From: Desulfobacterales bacterium
GTDB lineage: Bacteria; Desulfobacterota; Desulfobacteria; Desulfobacterales; JAQWFD01
Length of the DNA: 46,487 nt
Direction of reading: 5' to 3'
Assembly: GCA_028704555.1 (NCBI GenBank)
Contig: JAQWFD010000030.1
Location: 1-46,487 of the forward strand
In this document: positions 1 through 9,700 of the stretch, piece by piece
Layout of the letters: each line of letters starts with the position of its first letter
How positions within the stretch are numbered: the first letter of the stretch is position 1
Notes under the pieces: generated by a model
What the model was told of the DNA's origin: nothing
Seen by the model: the letters and a program-made list of their open reading frames with translations, nothing else
The model's database searches: none
Position numbers and translations under genes: made by a program

Positions 1-825
1 TGTCTTGAATCCATTGAAACCCTCAACCGGCAGGCCATTGAAAACGCCGCCCGTGCAGTCCACCAGCAGGAAGCCCTGGTGCCCCGCTGGCGGGCAGGGC
101 TGTATGCGGAACTGGCCATGCGCTGGTGGGGCCCGATCGGCTGGGGAGTGGCCGGTATCGCCAGAGCGATCCGCCTGGGTTCTCTGATGACATCGCTCAA
201 GCGTCTGGCCCGTCCGGCAGAAACGGGCCGCAACCTGTTCAGCCGGTTTCGATCCGGCACAGACGGATCGGACACCGGGGCGATTTACCGCCGGGCCCTC
301 GAGCATTACAGCCGGACATTTATCGAACAGTGGCCTCCGATTGCCGAACGGCTGGTAGCCGCCGGATTCAGCCGGAACGTGCGTGAGCCGGAAGCCGGAA
401 TCGCTCTGGAAGCAAAGCAGCTCGCCCGTCTTCTGGATGAACGCTGGCGTCAGGCATTCAACGATGAAATACGGCTCTCAGCTGACCGCTGTTCAGCCGG
501 GTGGGCGCAGCTTCTTTCCAATATGCCGGTACTGGCCATCGTATTTTTCACTTTCTGGCGCACCGTATCTGATTTTTTCGAAAACAGGTGGCTCCCGGCC
601 GGATATTTTCTTCACGCAGCCATTGCCATTGTCCTGACATGGTTTGTTTCATTTCTGGCAACCCGCCTGGTGATCGAACGCACCTGCGTCCGAAACCTTC
701 CGGTGAAGGCGGGCAACCGGTTTTTAACATCCATCGCAGAACCCGGAACCGGGCTGCTGCCCGCCGGCGATGTGGTTCACCAGATGCGTGACCTGCTTGA
801 CCTGTCAGAAGGCGTGGGAAATTGA
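1..825 (+). CDS. C-terminal part of a membrane protein (possibly GTPase-like), cut by window start
   Basis: The frame is open from base 1 and ends at TGA 823-825, leaving 274 residues without a start codon. The first 60 residues are charged and helical. A pair of hydrophobic segments near residues 170-225 (around LPVLAIVFFTFW and AAIAIVLTWFVSFLA), separated by a short charged loop, suggests a membrane hairpin. A helical C-terminal tail follows. The pattern of a long helical region plus a late membrane hairpin recalls dynamin-like or Era-like GTPases of the inner membrane, but no nucleotide-binding motif lies in the visible part, so that is only a guess. The next gene on this strand, pckA, is 414 bp away and probably independent. 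Confidence 0.6.
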   Translation, partial: CLESIETLNRQAIENAARAVHQQEALVPRWRAGLYAELAMRWWGPIGWGVAGIARAIRLGSLMTSLKRLARPAETGRNLFSRFRSGTDGSDTGAIYRRALEHYSRTFIEQWPPIAERLVAAGFSRNVREPEAGIALEAKQLARLLDERWRQAFNDEIRLSADRCSAGWAQLLSNMPVLAIVFFTFWRTVSDFFENRWLPAGYFLHAAIAIVLTWFVSFLATRLVIERTCVRNLPVKAGNRFLTSIAEPGTGLLPAGDVVHQMRDLLDLSEGVGN

Positions 826-1239
826 CAACCTGAATCAATGTATATTAAACTGATTCTGCAAAACCCGACACATACAACCCATACGACTGTCACACCACTC
901 AACTGCGAGTCCATATCCTTCACAGAGCCATCGCCTCAAGTTGTATTCTCGGGCAGCATCAAAACGCATCATCTTGTTTAAAATCCGTATGATCGAGCCC
1001 TCAATCAAAAAATGAAAATTCCTATACTATTAAATTTTTTGCCGCGGATCTGCGCGGATCTTTCTTTTATGATTAATAACCGAAAGCGGCTTATTTTTTT
1101 GCGTTTCTTGCGACGCTTTGCGGCTGTCAATAGCTCTTTGGGAGCGGAATGAGGACCGCTGTCGCTTGAGGACCACTTCGTTTGAGGCAAAAGATAAAAA
1201 GTAAGATATTTTTATTTTATAACAGCCAGGAGGTCTTCC
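826..1239. other. Intergenic region upstream of pckA
   Basis: No convincing gene. The left part is of ordinary composition; from about 1010 it becomes AT-rich with short GC islands (gcggatctgcgcggatc, gcgtttcttgcgacgc) of a kind scattered between genes in this sort of genome. A TTGACA overlaps the preceding stop codon (822-827), with a poor -10 (TATTAA 843-848) at only 15 bp spacing. Imperfect direct repeats lie at 1150-1182. A strong ribosome site AGGAGG (1228-1233) precedes pckA. A 61-codon minus-strand frame here has no ribosome site and is not called. Confidence 0.5.
1150..1188. promoter_or_regulatory. Imperfect direct repeats TGAGGACC upstream of pckA
   Basis: TGAGGACC occurs at 1150 and again at 1167, 17 bp apart, followed by a partial third TGAGG at 1183. 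The bases after each copy also resemble each other (gctgtcgct versus acttcgtt). Direct repeats about one and a half helical turns apart, 50-90 bp before a start codon, could bind a regulator of gluconeogenic pckA. They may equally be leftover low-complexity sequence. No matching factor is recognised. Confidence 0.25.
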
Positions 1240-2850
1240 ATGAAATCCATCGAACAGCTGATGACACTGGAGCCGGGTCTTGAATACCTGGGCCTGACCA
1301 ATTTAAAGAAAGTCCACTGGAACCATTGCACGCCCATGCTTTACGAACATGCGGTTCAAAAAGGAGAGGCGATGATCACTCACCTGGGCCCGCTGGCACT
1401 GGTACATCCCGGCAAAAGCACGGGACGCGCCCCCAGAGACCGGTTTATCGTCAAAGACGAAAACACCGCAAACAAGATCCACTGGGGAGATGTCAATGTC
1501 CCATGCAAGCCCAAAAACTTTGATTTTGTGTTTGAACGCGTCAAGGCCTATCTGCAGGACCGGGAAATCTATGTGGAAGATGCCTATGCCGGCGCAGATG
1601 AAACCTACCGGGTGCCGATCCGGGTGATCACCGAATTTGCCTGGCAGGCCCTGTTTGCCAGGAATCTGCTGATTCGCGTCCGGGACCGCAGCCTGCTGCC
1701 CGATTTCAAGCCCGGGTTTACGGTGTTTGCCTTACCGAAATTTTTGGGAAATCCCGAGCTGGACGAACTGAATTCGGAAACGTTTATTCTTGTCAACTTT
1801 ACCCGTAAAATCATATTGATCGGCGGCACCTATTACGGCGGTGAGATCAAAAAAAGCGTATTTACCGTGTTGAACTATCTGCTGCCTCAGCAGAAGGTAC
1901 TTTCCATGCACTGCAGCGCCAATGTCGGCAAAGACGGCGACACCGCTCTTTTTTTCGGCCTTTCCGGAACCGGCAAGACCACCCTTTCGGCTGATCCGGC
2001 CCGATCCCTGATCGGTGATGACGAACACGGCTGGAGCGACAGCGGCATCTTCAATTTTGAAGGCGGATGCTACGCCAAGGTCATCCGCCTGTCGAAAAAA
2101 GCGGAACCGGAGATATACGAAACCACCCGGAAATTCGGCACCATCCTTGAAAATGTGGCCGTAGACCCGGTCACCCGCATAACTGATCTGGACGATGACA
2201 GCATTACGGAAAACACCCGCGCCGCCTACCCCATCACCCATCTGGACAATATTATCCGGGAAGGCAAAGCCGGTCATCCGGAGAACATCATCTTTTTGAC
2301 CTGTGATGCCTTCGGCGTGCTGCCACCTGTTTCCAGGCTGACCCCGGATCAGGCCATCTACCATTTCCTTCTGGGCTATACCGCCAAGGTGGCCGGAACC
2401 GAAGAAGGGATAACCGAACCTCAGGCCACGTTCAGCACCTGTTTCGGGGCACCGTTCATGCCGCTTCACCCCAGTGAATATGCCCGGCTGCTTGGGGAAA
2501 AGATTGAGCAGCACCGCGTCACCTGCTGGCTGGTCAATACCGGGTGGACCGGAGGGCCTTACGGTATCGGCTACCGGATCGCTATCGAAAATACCCGCGC
2601 ACTGCTCAATGCGGCCCTGGGGGGAAACCTCAATGAGGCAGATTATATCAAAGATCCCGTATTCGGTCTTCGCGTGCCCGCAAAATGCCCGGGAGTGCCT
2701 TCGGAAATATTGATCCCCAGAAATACCTGGACCGATAAAGCTGCGTATGACCTGAAGGCCGAAGCACTTGCCCGAAGCTTTATCGATAATTTCAGACAGT
2801 ATGAAACGCTGGTTCCCGAAAGTGTCAGACATGCCGGTCCCCGGTTATGA
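1240..2850 (+). CDS. pckA: Phosphoenolpyruvate carboxykinase (ATP)
   Basis: Cytoplasmic enzyme of gluconeogenesis: oxaloacetate + ATP gives phosphoenolpyruvate + CO2 + ADP. The 536 residues match the usual length of the ATP-dependent family (about 530-540). Visible signatures are the kinase-1a loop GLSGTGKTTLS near residue 240, the metal-binding LIGDDEHGWSD shortly after, NFEGGCYAK, and a basic substrate-site stretch STGRAPRDRF near residue 60. The ATG start is fixed by AGGAGG seven bases upstream. The gene stands alone: 414 bp upstream and 182 bp downstream are free of genes. In an autotrophic or fatty-acid-oxidising sulfate reducer it would link C4 acids to sugar synthesis. Antisense frames across it are shadows. 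Confidence 0.97.
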   Translation: MKSIEQLMTLEPGLEYLGLTNLKKVHWNHCTPMLYEHAVQKGEAMITHLGPLALVHPGKSTGRAPRDRFIVKDENTANKIHWGDVNVPCKPKNFDFVFERVKAYLQDREIYVEDAYAGADETYRVPIRVITEFAWQALFARNLLIRVRDRSLLPDFKPGFTVFALPKFLGNPELDELNSETFILVNFTRKIILIGGTYYGGEIKKSVFTVLNYLLPQQKVLSMHCSANVGKDGDTALFFGLSGTGKTTLSADPARSLIGDDEHGWSDSGIFNFEGGCYAKVIRLSKKAEPEIYETTRKFGTILENVAVDPVTRITDLDDDSITENTRAAYPITHLDNIIREGKAGHPENIIFLTCDAFGVLPPVSRLTPDQAIYHFLLGYTAKVAGTEEGITEPQATFSTCFGAPFMPLHPSEYARLLGEKIEQHRVTCWLVNTGWTGGPYGIGYRIAIENTRALLNAALGGNLNEADYIKDPVFGLRVPAKCPGVPSEILIPRNTWTDKAAYDLKAEALARSFIDNFRQYETLVPESVRHAGPRL

Positions 2851-2957
2851 GTAGCCATAGCGTAAAGAGTGCGGGGGATAAAATGTGAAGCGGATAAGGG
2901 ACGGAACTTTTACAAAAGAGAAATGCTGATGCGGCATGTTCAAATTGCTAAAATGAA

Positions 2958-3034
2958 AGGTATACGGTATAGGGGGGTAGCTATGGGGTATGGGGTATGG
3001 GCTATGGGGTGTAAAATATTGAGGTATACGCTAT
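2958..3034. repeat. TATGGGG low-complexity repeat before the DUF4124 gene
   Basis: CTATGGGGTATGGGGTATGG and variants run from 2981 to 3010 as a 6-7 bp period. An outer near-identical pair AGGTATACG(G/C)TAT lies at 2958-2970 and 3022-3034. The second copy supplies the ribosome site and start codon region of the next gene. It looks like slippage-generated microsatellite DNA. Confidence 0.6.
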
Positions 3035-3593
3035 GAATATAAAATTATTTGCCATATGGCTGTTACTGATTTCTTTTTCTTTAACGGCGCCGCTTTTCGC
3101 CCAGATCTACAAGTACAGGGATACTCGGGGGCATATCGTCTTCACCGATGACCTGAGCAAAGTGCCGCCGGACAAACGATCGGATGTCCAGAAATATAAA
3201 GAAATTTTGCCCGGTCCGAATGACGCGGCCCAAACGCCCGCCGAGCTCATACCGGATGAAACGCACCCCATATCCGAAAAAGGCAGCCCGCCGGAAAAAC
3301 CCGCAGTCGATGAAACCGAAAGAAAAAAGATAGGGGAACAACGGCAGCAGCTGGAAAATGAATACCTGAAACTTCTGGAGCAGAAAGAAACGCTCGTACA
3401 GGAAGAAGCCTCAGCAGCAAAACGGTACCGGGTAATGAAAGACAAGGCCCGATACCGGATTATACGCAACCGGCTCAACCGGCAGATCGATGACCTGAAT
3501 AAAACCATTGCCGGGTATGAGAAAAAAATCCAGGCATTGGATGCGAAACCTGAAAGCCACCCCCCGGGGAGAACGCCGCGGACGGGTGAGTAG
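3033..3593 (+). CDS. Exported DUF4124-domain coiled-coil protein
   Basis: This 186-residue protein starts with a clear Sec signal peptide (MNIKLFAIWLLLIS, then TAPLFAQ as the probable cleavage region). Directly after it comes the DUF4124 signature IYKYRDTRGHIVFTDD, a short beta motif common in exported proteobacterial proteins of unknown role. A proline-rich linker (about residues 65-95) leads to a long charged helix, probably coiled coil (EQRQQLENEYLKLLEQK onward), and a basic, disordered tail. GAGG at 3021-3024 lies eight bases before the ATG. It converges with pfaA across a repeat-rich 187-bp gap. The function is unknown; location in the periplasm is inferred. Confidence 0.85.
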   Translation: MNIKLFAIWLLLISFSLTAPLFAQIYKYRDTRGHIVFTDDLSKVPPDKRSDVQKYKEILPGPNDAAQTPAELIPDETHPISEKGSPPEKPAVDETERKKIGEQRQQLENEYLKLLEQKETLVQEEASAAKRYRVMKDKARYRIIRNRLNRQIDDLNKTIAGYEKKIQALDAKPESHPPGRTPRTGE

Positions 3594-3639
3594 GGAGCAG
3601 GGAGAGATCAGAGGCCGCAAGTCAGGGTCTCTGTTCCCT

Positions 3640-3774
3640 GTCTACTCTGCCCTCTGCCTGCTCCCTGCCGGCCTCAGTCCTCTGCCCTCTGCCCTCTGAC
3701 CTCCGGCCTCTGTCTTCTGATCTCTGACCTCCGACCTCTGTCCTCTGATCTCTGACCTCCGACCTCTGTCCTCT
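3640..3774. repeat. CTCTGTCCT satellite after pfaA, including 28-bp tandem copies
   Basis: A polypyrimidine (top strand) satellite fills the gap between the convergent DUF4124 gene and pfaA. Two 28-bp copies at 3708-3735 and 3736-3763 differ by one base, and an 11-base partial copy follows. Degenerate units (ctctgccctctg) extend left to about 3640. On the pfaA mRNA strand it is AGGACAGAGG-like and begins within a few bases of the pfaA stop. Nearby, gcagggag/ctccctgc and agagatcagagg/cctctgatctct-like segments could fold. Confidence 0.8.
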
Positions 3775-3780
3775 ATCCCT

Positions 3781-6700
3781 TCACGCGCTTCTGGCATACT
3801 CGGGCTTGAATGCCTTATTCAGCGACGGGTCCATGACGGCCTCATAGCCGGTCAACCGGGCCAGAACGCTTCCGTTTCCATCCAGAATTGTATAGTCGCC
3901 TTTCATTTTGTGGTCTGTCACTTCACTGACCTGCAGTACCGCGACAACCTCCTCGGCGGGAAATTTTCTGCAGAACTGACGATAGGATGCGCTGTAGCTG
4001 GGCAGCGATACCACACCGGTCTGTTCATAGCACCACAGCGTCGCCATCTGAAAGGCGGAATCCAGAACCAGCGGATCAGCAATCCATCGGCTTCTCAACG
4101 GTTTTTTGATCCACTGCTCCGGCAATGGTGCCGGACATACGCGGGCCGCCATGCCTTTTGCCGAGCAGTTGATCACCCGGGTGATTCCCCTGAGCCGGGT
4201 TCCATGAAAAAGGATTTTTTCATAAATCTCGTCAATACTCCGGGAATATCCGTCCGATTGCAGCCAACCGCTCATATCCACAGCCGGCGGCTCGGGCAGC
4301 CGGTCAGTCAGCACAGCCATTGCTCTGTAATAGATCTTTTCCGGCCCCTGCCCGACGCCGGCTCTGACTTCAACCGGGAGCTCATAGATGGAGCCATGTT
4401 TCAGGGTTTTTCCCGCCATCAGGCATACAACCTTTTTCTCTTCGTCCAGACGGATACCACTCATCAGCCGCATGTCATCCAATCCGTGAAGGAACAGGCC
4501 CGGATTCTGTTGAAGCGCACCGTGTGCAAACCACTCCGTGATGAGGGCAAACGGAATCACCGGGGTTCCATCGAGTTGATGCGATTCGAGTACCGGATAT
4601 TGATAAACATCTATTTCCCGCTTAAAGGAAAGCGTGAGGCTGTCCTCATGACGCACGGCTGAGGGCGTTTGCTCAAGGGGCTCCACTGACGGTTTGCTGC
4701 CAGCCGTGAGGGACCGCAGGATCGGAGCGCCGATAACCACTTCGGCAGGATCAGCCGGTGCCGCGCTCATTTCACGAAGCAGGCATTCAACGCCCTCTGC
4801 GACCGGTATGAGCTGAATTCCATTCCGTTCGAATTCGCGTTTCAGGGACGGTGATACCATGCCGCCATCCCATGGGCCCCAGTTGATGGAAATCACCCGG
4901 CAATCCGGCCTTTCGGCCGACTCCTTCCAGGCAATTTTGTTGAGCACTTCATTGGCCATCGCGTAATCGACCTGCCCCCGGTTGCCCATCCGGGCAGCCA
5001 CCGAGGAAAACAATACGATATAATTGAGATCATCTTCACGTGTGGCGTCGAGCAGATTGAAAAGCCCGTCGACTTTGGTGAAAAATACCCTGTCAAACTG
5101 CTCGGGCGTTTTATCCACAATCAGACGATCTTCCAAAACCCCTGCCCCGTGGATAATGGCCCGGACAGGCCCGTAATCCAACCGGACCCGATCTAAAACG
5201 GAGGTGACCGCTTCCGCATCCCGGATATCGACCGGACAGTACCTGACATCGGCGGCATCACGTTTCATCATCTCGATCGAACGGACAATTTCACGATTGG
5301 CCATATGCCGCTTGAAAGACGTTTCGATCTTTGCCGGTGCAACCTTCCCGCCTTTGAATTCATGCTGCAGGATCGCTTTTTTGATATCGGCAAAATCCTC
5401 CAGGCAAGTCAGCCAAGCCGGTTCAGGCATCGGCTCAGGAGATCTGCCCATCAGCACCAGGGTCGGCTTCACCCGCCGCGCCAGGGCGATTGCCGCAGCG
5501 GCCGTAACGCCTCTTGCACCGCCGGTCACCACCACCACATCGCCTGCTTCAAGGTGGATATCCCCCTCGGGATAAGCCGCTGAAACAAGCTCAAGCTCAC
5601 AGCGGGCGTCTTTTGTCAGGCCGACTTCGACCGCACCGGTTAAACTGCCGTTTAAAAGCTCCTCCACAACCGCACCTGCCATCTCCTGATTTTCCTGCCA
5701 ATCCGGAGAAATGTCCAGCGCAAGGCATCGTACGGTATCCCATTCAATGGAAGCCGTCTTGGAAAGCCCTGCCAGCCCCCCCTGCATCGGATCACTGATA
5801 CCGGCGGCCCTGAATCCGAACGCGCCATCGAGCCGGGTAATGGTAGCCAATACCGCGCCGGATTGCTTGGCCGATTCAATCAGTTCGGGAGCCAGTTGCC
5901 TGGCCAGCAGAAAAGCATCTTTCAGACGGTCAGCCTGATACAGACCGGTGCCGCCGGTATTGTTCGGGGCCACCAGGATCAATCCGGCTGCCGGCTGCCG
6001 TTTGGCATCCGCCCTGAACAAATCAGGAGAAATAACGGCGGCATCCATCCCCAGGGACATCAGCCGGTCCACAATGGCCTGAGACAACCCCGTGCTGTCA
6101 TCGGTAACCCATACAATCCGATTTGCCGGCAATCTCAGTGTCTGCGACGTTTCACGCGATGCTTTGACAATAACGACACGTTTGCGTTCGATGATTGATT
6201 CCGCAGGCTGTCCGGCGGCAGTTTCTTTTTGCAGATCCACCTGAGAAGAATTTAAATTCCTGTGCCCGGGTTTGGAAAGATACCCGATGATCTGAGCCAG
6301 CGTCTTCAGGCTGCCCATAACCTCCGGGGATATCCCCGGCAGTCCCGGCAGCCGCTCCTCAACCGTCGATAAAATCTCCACCCGCTTGATCGAATCGATC
6401 CCCAGATCCGCCTCGATATCCATGTCCAGTTCCAGCGTCTCTTCAGGATACCCGGTCAGCTCGCTTACCACGGTCACAATCGTATCCCGGATCTGACCGG
6501 CGTCGACAGCCGGAGCAGACCCTGTTTCCGGCAACTTCTTTGTCTCGGCCGCAGGCCCGCCGCCCGTCTCCCGGCTCAAGCAATCGACAATCTCCCGAAG
6601 CGTCTTCAGGCTGCCCATAACCTCCGGGGATATCCCCGGCAGTCCCGGCAGCCGCTCCTCAACCGTCGATAAAATCTCCACCCGCTTGATCGAATCGATC

Positions 6701-9700
6701 CCCAGATCCGCCTCGATATCCATGTCCAGTTCCAGCGTCTCTTCAGGATACCCGGTCAGCTCGCTTACCACGGTCACAATCGTATCCCGGATCTGACCGG
6801 CGTCGACAGCCGGAGCAGACCCTGTTTCCGGCAACTTCTTTGTCTCGGCCGCAGGCCCGCCGCCCGTCTCCCGGCTCAAGCAATCGACAATCTCCCGAAG
6901 CGTCTTCAGGCTGCCCATAACCTCCGGGGATATCCCCGGCAGTCCCGGCAGCCGCTCCTCAACCGTCGATAAAATCTCCACCCGCTTGATCGAATCGATC
7001 CCCAGATCCGCCTCGATGTCCATGTCCAGTTCCAGGGTCTCTTCAGGATACCCGGTCAGCTCGCTTACCACGGTCACAATCGTATCCCGGATCTGACCGG
7101 CGCCGACAGCCGAAACAGACCCTGTTTCCGGGGCTATGGCCCGGGCCTCGGCCTCATTCCGTGTGGTTTCTGAGGGTGGTAAATCAACCGGTTTCTGAAT
7201 ATCCGGCACCTCCTGTACCCGGCGATTGGATGGGCTCGAGACCCCCCCCTGATCACAAGGCGTCAGGGATATCCTGGTCGCCATATTGGATGAACGCGGC
7301 GCCCCCATATCCGGAGCCGGTTCAGTGACAGCCGCGCAGGATGGTGGCAACGGCGAAAATTCCGTAACGTTGTCAGCCGGAAGCGTCAAGCCCATCGATA
7401 TTTCAGAAAAAAGCCGGGTACTTTCCATCATTTTCTGCAGAGTTCGGGTGGCCTCGGACTGGGTTGCCAGAAATATTTTATGCGCATCAGCCGTTTGGGT
7501 CTGAAGCTGCTGCATGGATTTCAGGCCTGCCTGAACGGTCCTGAGTGCATCGGCAACGGTATTCGGATTTTTTTGAAGCGGATGTGTATCCATGCTCCCA
7601 TAGTCGATGCCGGCGCGGGTGTTGTTCACCGGGTCAACAACCGGACGGCCCATTGACACCGGCTGCGGAGGGATGAATCGGTCATCGGGCTGATGGACTT
7701 TTTCCAACGGTGGCATTTTTCCAGAATCAACCGGTTTTACGGTGTCCACCGCCTTGTTTATCACGGTATTGGAAACTTTGGTGGCGGCTCTGGCGGATCT
7801 GTAATTGGTTCCGCTGATGGGGATGCTCATTCGCTGCTTTCGTTTACCCGGCAATTGGCGTTCCCACTGATCCAGCCGGACCGGATATCCCATCGATGCC
7901 ATCCGGCATAATGCCCTGGCCAGATCTGCCACACCCAGCCGGCTTCCTGAGGAGCTGTCCAGTGCGATCGCCTGGATATCATGATCCGCCAGAATCGATT
8001 TTACCAGATGGGTCAGCACGGTTTTGGGGCCGACCTCGACAAATGTCCGCACGCCCGTTTCGTAAAGGTGGCGGATGTTACCGATAAAATCAACCGGGCA
8101 TAGAATCTGTTCAGCCAGAAGGGACCTTGCCTTCTCTGAATCGGCCGGATAGGGTTTTCCGGTCGTATTGGAAATGACGGGAATATCTGTCGGGGTAATC
8201 TGCACCGTTTCAAGAAACGCTTTAAAGGGTTTCTGAGCCTCCTTCACCAGGGAGCTGTGAAACGCGGCCGCCACCGGAAGTTTCTTCGTTCTGAAACCGT
8301 TTTTACGGAATAGCTGATCCGCCTCATCAATGCCATGCTCGGCACCGGACACGATTCCCTGATTCGGGCTGTTGCGGTTGGCCAGCACCACATCCAGACC
8401 GGCCTCGTCAATAAGCGAGGAGATGGCATCCATGGATGCGGTTACCGCCAGCATCCCGCCGTTGGGTGCTGACGGATCTTTGCCGGCAGCGGCCATGAGA
8501 CGGCCCCGGGTGACCGACAGGTCAATAAACGTATTCAGATCGATCCATCCTGCGGCATACAGCGCTGTCAGCTCACCGTAACTGTGCCCGCATGCTGCAT
8601 CCGGATCGATTCCAAACTGGCTGAGAACCGAGATCATCGCAGCGCTCACCGCCCCGATCGCCGGCTGCGCCCGGTCGGTCCGTCTGAGCGCCTGTTCCTG
8701 AAGATCCCGCTTCGGCTGAGACCCGGCCGGACAGGGATAGATCACATCGGTCAGACGAATCGATGAATCAAACCGGTCATTGACCGTTTCCATCACATGA
8801 AAGGCATCCGGAAAACAGCAGACCAGATCGCGCCCCATCTCAACGTACTGGCTCCCCTGACCGGAACAGATAAACGCCAGTTTCCCGGGAATCTCACCCC
8901 CGGCATAAAAACAATTTTTTGCCGTCCATGATCCCTGCTGCGGTTGACTGCCCAGCCGTTCCAGAGCAGTAGCGGACAGCGTTGAAAGCATTTGCGTCGC
9001 CCCGTCCGCCGGCCGCTCGATGACCAGCAGCAGCCGGAACGGATGAAGCGGAGAAAAATCGTTTCGGGTGTTGAGCGCTCTGGCAGAAAGTTCCCTGAAG
9101 GTCAGACCGGAGGTTACGGCATCGTGCCATTTTCTGACTTTTTCCTTAAGCTGCAGATTCGTATCTGCTGAAAACGCCGCAATCTCGACCGAGCCGTCCC
9201 AGCTGATTTCCGGTTTGGCATGCTGATATTCCTCCAGCACCACATGAAAATTACTCCCTCCGAATCCGAATGCGCTGACACCGGCACGTCTTGGATGCTC
9301 TTTTCTGGAAAACCAGGGCCGGATGCGGGTATTCAGATAAAAGAAACTGTCATCGAGCTGCAGTTTCGGATCCGGCTCCTCTACCTTGATGGTCGGAGGA
9401 AGGATTTTATTATACATGGAAAGCGCTGTCTTGATCAGGCCGGCCGTACCGGCACAGGCTTTGGTATGACCGATCATGGATTTTACCGACCCCAGGGCGC
9501 AGCGTTTTCCGGACTTATCCGTTTCACCGATCAGCTGCTTCAGGGCCTGAACCTCTACCTGATCCCCGACGCGGGTCCCGGTCCCGTGTGCCTCGAGCAG
9601 TTCCACGGTATCCGGCGATATCCCGGCATTTTCATATGCCATTCGGAGCGACTTGATCTGGCCTTCGGCTCTCGGGGCATAAACACTCTGGGCCCTGCCG

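Noticed and set aside
822..848. Sigma-70 promoter overlapping the first gene's stop codon
   Set aside because: TTGACA is perfect but the only -10-like TATTAA is 15 bp away, and the site is almost 400 bp from pckA.
1732..2832. Long minus-strand frame (366 codons) across pckA
   Set aside because: It is antisense to a clear pckA with full motifs, has no ribosome site and resembles no family.
3594..3780. Bidirectional intrinsic terminator between the convergent DUF4124 and pfaA genes
   Set aside because: Complementary segments exist but are interrupted, and no T tract follows on either strand; the satellite explains most of the pairing.
6301..7131. CRISPR-like or assembly artefact repeat
   Set aside because: The 300-bp units keep the reading frame and encode complete ACP domains, so they are coding repeats; only the exact copy number could be an assembly matter.
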